Shown here: one piece after another, positions 61,651-64,000 of the stretch | Numbering within the stretch: the first letter of the stretch is position 1 | Layout: every line of letters starts with the position of its first letter | DNA from: Pectobacterium fontis | Lineage (GTDB): Bacteria; Pseudomonadota; Gammaproteobacteria; Enterobacterales; Enterobacteriaceae | DNA length: 64,000 bases | Direction of reading: 5' to 3' | NCBI RefSeq assembly: GCF_000803215.1 | Contig: NZ_JSXC01000001.1 | Coordinates: forward strand, 84,624-148,623 | Notes under the pieces: generated by a model | What the model saw: the letters and a program-made list of their open reading frames with translations, nothing else | What the model was told of the DNA's origin: nothing | Databases searched by the model: none | Position numbers and translations under genes: made by a program

Positions 61651-63492
61651 TTAGCTTGAGTGCACCTTACGCCCTCCTTTCCAGGTTTCCAGAACCGGAA
61701 TATCACGCATACCTTTCACCGGATTATTTTTATCTGCTGAATCATAAGTCAGCGGAGAATCCGCCAGAATCACAAAATCAGCACATTTACCTGCGACCAG
61801 TGAGCCAACCCACTGCTCCGCATGACACTGCCAGGCGGCATCATAGGTTGCCGCTTTAAGCGCAGCAAAACGAGAAATCCGCTCCTGTACATTCAACACG
61901 GCCGGAGGTGTATCCTGAGGTGCGCCCTCCATCACACGAGAAATAGCCTGTTCCATCATTCGTAGGGGGCCAAGCGGTGTCACACCGTTATCGCTGTGTA
62001 ATGTAATCCTCATCTCGTGATTGATAGCAGATTGACAACGATCGAGGTGATTAGCCCGATCTTCTCCCAATATAGTTTGCTGGAATGCCCAGCCCCAATA
62101 TCCCACATGGCCAATTAAGAAACTGGGAGAAAGACCAAGCTGTTTCATTTCAGATAAATGGTCATCAGTGAGCAGTGACGCATGTTCCAGACGATCGCGA
62201 CGCTGTTCGTAGGTAGCCGATGTCACATGAGCCAGTTTAAATGATTCTAATGTCAGCCTAATCGCTTCATCACCATTCGTGTGAATCATCAACGGCCAGT
62301 TTTTATCTACAACGTTCTGCACCAGCGTATTGATATTAGTGGATGGGTCAAAGTTGAAGGCACCGACATTATCCACGCTCGGCATTTTTTCATAGAGCTG
62401 ATTACAGCAGTACGGCGTGGATTGATACCCCGTCAGCCCTTGGTTTGAACCATCTGAAATAACCTTGATATACGGCAAGTGAAAGTGTTCATCTCCATAC
62501 CCCGGAGAGTAATAATTCACCACTTTATTTTCAAAATCCTCATTATCCGTAACGATCAGCGCACCGCCTATCCGCACCGGACAAATCGGCAGATGAGCCC
62601 ATTTATCAAGAAAGCCAACTTGATCGAAGCCAGGCTTATCACCTTTTGGTTCAACACCCGCATCGAGCATATAAGTCACGCCACGTTTACTCGCCAAAGC
62701 AAACAGTTTGCTCATAGATGCAATGAGCTTTACCGCCAATTCCGTTTTAGGGTAGCTACTGACCATGACATTTAGCACTGGCTGGATACCCACTATTTCC
62801 TTGAGGATACCGTCTGGTGGCACATCTTTACAAGACTCTCTGACGAGTTCAATCGCCGCATGATTGATATACGCCAGATGCATCGAAGCATTGAGGACAA
62901 ATACCGGTTGGAGTGTCGTGATTTTATCGAGAGCATCAGCATCAAATGCCTTATCTCCATCAACAAACAGCGATGGATCAGCACCAAATCCGATAAGCCA
63001 TTTATCGGATTTATGCGGTGACGCCTTCTCCTTTAGATGGGATATCACCCAGCTACGGTTATAATTTTTGCGTAATTTTTGATCTTCAAACGGGCTAACA
63101 TCATTACCAATACCAGAAAGCATCGCGGTGCTAGTGATGTGGACATGTGGCTCAATCAGGCCCGGCAACAACGTTTGCTTTTCTGATAATTGATGCTCAG
63201 ACACGCTTTTCGGCATTTTGGCCTTCACATCTTGATATGAACCCGTCGCAACAATTAGTCCGGCATGAATTCCCATTGCTTCAACCGCAACGTCCTTACC
63301 ATCTTCCAACGTCAGAATAGCTTTGCTAGGGCTCCCATCCTTATTTGGCGCGGAACGAAATAGCTTCGTTTCAATATGTAGACTGTTCTCCCCCTCAGGG
63401 GTCTCAACTGGCGTATCGGGGAGAAATGATTTCCACAGCGGGCTACAGCAGGAACAACTTATGCTACCGGAATGGCTACACGCTTCACTCAT
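61651..63492 (-). CDS. Amidohydrolase family protein, YtcJ/Amidohydro_3 type
   Basis: Metal-dependent hydrolase of the amidohydrolase superfamily, 613 residues; the substrate is unknown. Visible metal-site motifs are GLIEPHVHIT near residue 112, LMIHTNGDEAI, RLEHASLL and LHSDNGVTPLGP (terminal Asp); GSLVAGKCADFVILADSPL is the usual C-terminal beta-sandwich sequence. The family includes N-substituted formamide deformylases. The N-terminus is unusual, with Cys at 5, 13, 15 and 16 (ACSHSGSISCSCCSP), not a Sec signal. ATG 63492 is preceded by AAGGA. No operon partner; the gene lies between the his terminator and an IS200-type element. Confidence 0.85.
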   Translation of the reverse strand: MSEACSHSGSISCSCCSPLWKSFLPDTPVETPEGENSLHIETKLFRSAPNKDGSPSKAILTLEDGKDVAVEAMGIHAGLIVATGSYQDVKAKMPKSVSEHQLSEKQTLLPGLIEPHVHITSTAMLSGIGNDVSPFEDQKLRKNYNRSWVISHLKEKASPHKSDKWLIGFGADPSLFVDGDKAFDADALDKITTLQPVFVLNASMHLAYINHAAIELVRESCKDVPPDGILKEIVGIQPVLNVMVSSYPKTELAVKLIASMSKLFALASKRGVTYMLDAGVEPKGDKPGFDQVGFLDKWAHLPICPVRIGGALIVTDNEDFENKVVNYYSPGYGDEHFHLPYIKVISDGSNQGLTGYQSTPYCCNQLYEKMPSVDNVGAFNFDPSTNINTLVQNVVDKNWPLMIHTNGDEAIRLTLESFKLAHVTSATYEQRRDRLEHASLLTDDHLSEMKQLGLSPSFLIGHVGYWGWAFQQTILGEDRANHLDRCQSAINHEMRITLHSDNGVTPLGPLRMMEQAISRVMEGAPQDTPPAVLNVQERISRFAALKAATYDAAWQCHAEQWVGSLVAGKCADFVILADSPLTYDSADKNNPVKGMRDIPVLETWKGGRKVHSS

Positions 63493-63740
63493 ACACTGTC
63501 CTTATTTAGAGATAACGCATTAGAAATGTTAATGTACCAAATAAAAAATAGGCAATAACATTCAAAACTTCAATGTCCAAGCGATTGAAAATCAAAAAAT
63601 TCATATTCTGTGTGCTGAAGGCTACTTAGCAGCTTGAAAGGCAAAAAGGAAAGCGTATTACATGGGATCGCATTCTGATGAATAATCAGGTCACATCATC
63701 AATAGTGGGAATTTTGGGGAGAACAAGAGTGATTAATCAT
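63493..63740. other. Gene-free stretch between the amidohydrolase and the IS200-type element
   Basis: An AT-rich interval upstream of the amidohydrolase gene that presumably holds its promoter. I cannot mark the exact boundary of the insertion element, since IS200-type elements lack terminal inverted repeats. No ORF is supported here. Confidence 0.45.
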
Positions 63741-63763
63741 AACCACCCGCATAGCGGGTGGTT
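63741..63763. repeat. Hairpin near the right end of the IS200-type element
   Basis: AACCACCCGC (63741-63750) and GCGGGTGGTT (63754-63763) form a perfect 10-bp stem with loop ATA. Subterminal hairpins recognised by the Y1 transposase are typical of IS200/IS605 elements. It may also terminate tnpA transcription. A second stem, GCCCT/AGGGC with loop ATA, lies at 63771-63783. Confidence 0.6.
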
Positions 63764-63852
63764 TGCTCTTGCCCTATAAGGGCTTGTTACCGACTGCGCC
63801 TAAATGACGCTGCTTTCTCTTCGTTCAAGCTAAGTGTCTTTGCTACTTTGGC

Positions 63853-64000
63853 CTACCCCTTGAAGGGGTCTGCGTACTCTTTACTACTCAATTTGTCTGA
63901 GAGTAAATCTGACTTCTCTTGTTCTCTGATATATTTCTGGATTGTCGCTTCATTTAGCCCTACCGTACTTAAATAGAACCCTTCGCTCCAGAATTTACGG
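63853..64000 (-). CDS. tnpA: IS200/IS605-family transposase TnpA, C-terminal 48 residues
   Basis: The minus strand reads RKFWSEGFYLSTVGLNEATIQ KYIREQEKSD... and ends KEYADPFKG followed by TAG at 63855. The KFWSEGFY start and the KYIREQ segment with the catalytic Tyr and metal-binding Gln are characteristic of IS200-type single-strand transposases. The upstream two-thirds lies beyond the window edge, so completeness cannot be judged. Confidence 0.88.
   Translation of the reverse strand, partial: RKFWSEGFYLSTVGLNEATIQKYIREQEKSDLLSDKLSSKEYADPFKG

Overview
The window reads as a chromosomal segment of a soft-rot enterobacterium, most likely Pectobacterium. Gene content and order follow Escherichia coli blocks closely (pncB-asnS-ompF-aspC; mukFEB; msbA-lpxK-kdsB; hisLGDCBHAFI). 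A family 9 pectate lyase sits inside this core, and the ompF control region and his leader are of enterobacterial type. The genus is an inference; no rRNA or tRNA gene is visible.

Layout. 1-8.0 kb: pepN (3' part outside the window), pncB, asnS, ompF and aspC, with an OmpR-type triple operator before ompF and two unusual structured intergenic elements. 8.0-20.8 kb: gloC, mepK and ldtD (metabolite detoxification and peptidoglycan remodelling), then the condensin operon cmoM-mukF-mukE-mukB, then elyC and ycbJ. 21-22.3 kb: a secreted PL9 pectate lyase. 22.6-28.7 kb: the lipid A/KDO block kdsB-ycaR-lpxK-msbA-ycaI, read on the minus strand. At about 28.7-29.0 kb the E. coli-like order breaks and the segment continues with genes from the E. 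coli tmaR/sbcB/plaP/his neighbourhood.

29.0-37.7 kb: tmaR, a four-gene iron-siderophore ABC importer with a Fur-like box, sbcB, the putrescine importer plaP with a long leader, and the flagellar brake ycgR. 37.9-48.5 kb: a complete citrate fermentation cluster. One strand carries a 2HCT-family citrate carrier, an FAH-family protein, and citC, D, E, F, X, G. Divergently, a CitA/CitB two-component system is encoded. Two tandem chemoreceptors follow. Both receptors, and ycgR, have good sigma-28 (FliA) promoter matches, so the region joins citrate sensing, uptake, catabolism and probably taxis.

53.1-61.6 kb: yeeZ and the whole histidine operon with its attenuator. 61.6-64 kb: a large YtcJ-like amidohydrolase with a cysteine-rich N-terminus, then the 3' end of an IS200-type transposase cut by the window edge.

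I found no phage, CRISPR array, toxin-antitoxin pair or defence island. The unexplained parts are mostly non-coding: a four-hairpin array after pncB, a 157-bp nested palindrome between aspC and gloC, a terminator-like hairpin in the pectate lyase leader, a 616-bp plaP leader with an intrinsic terminator, an extra terminator before hisG, and a short dispersed repeat present three times.
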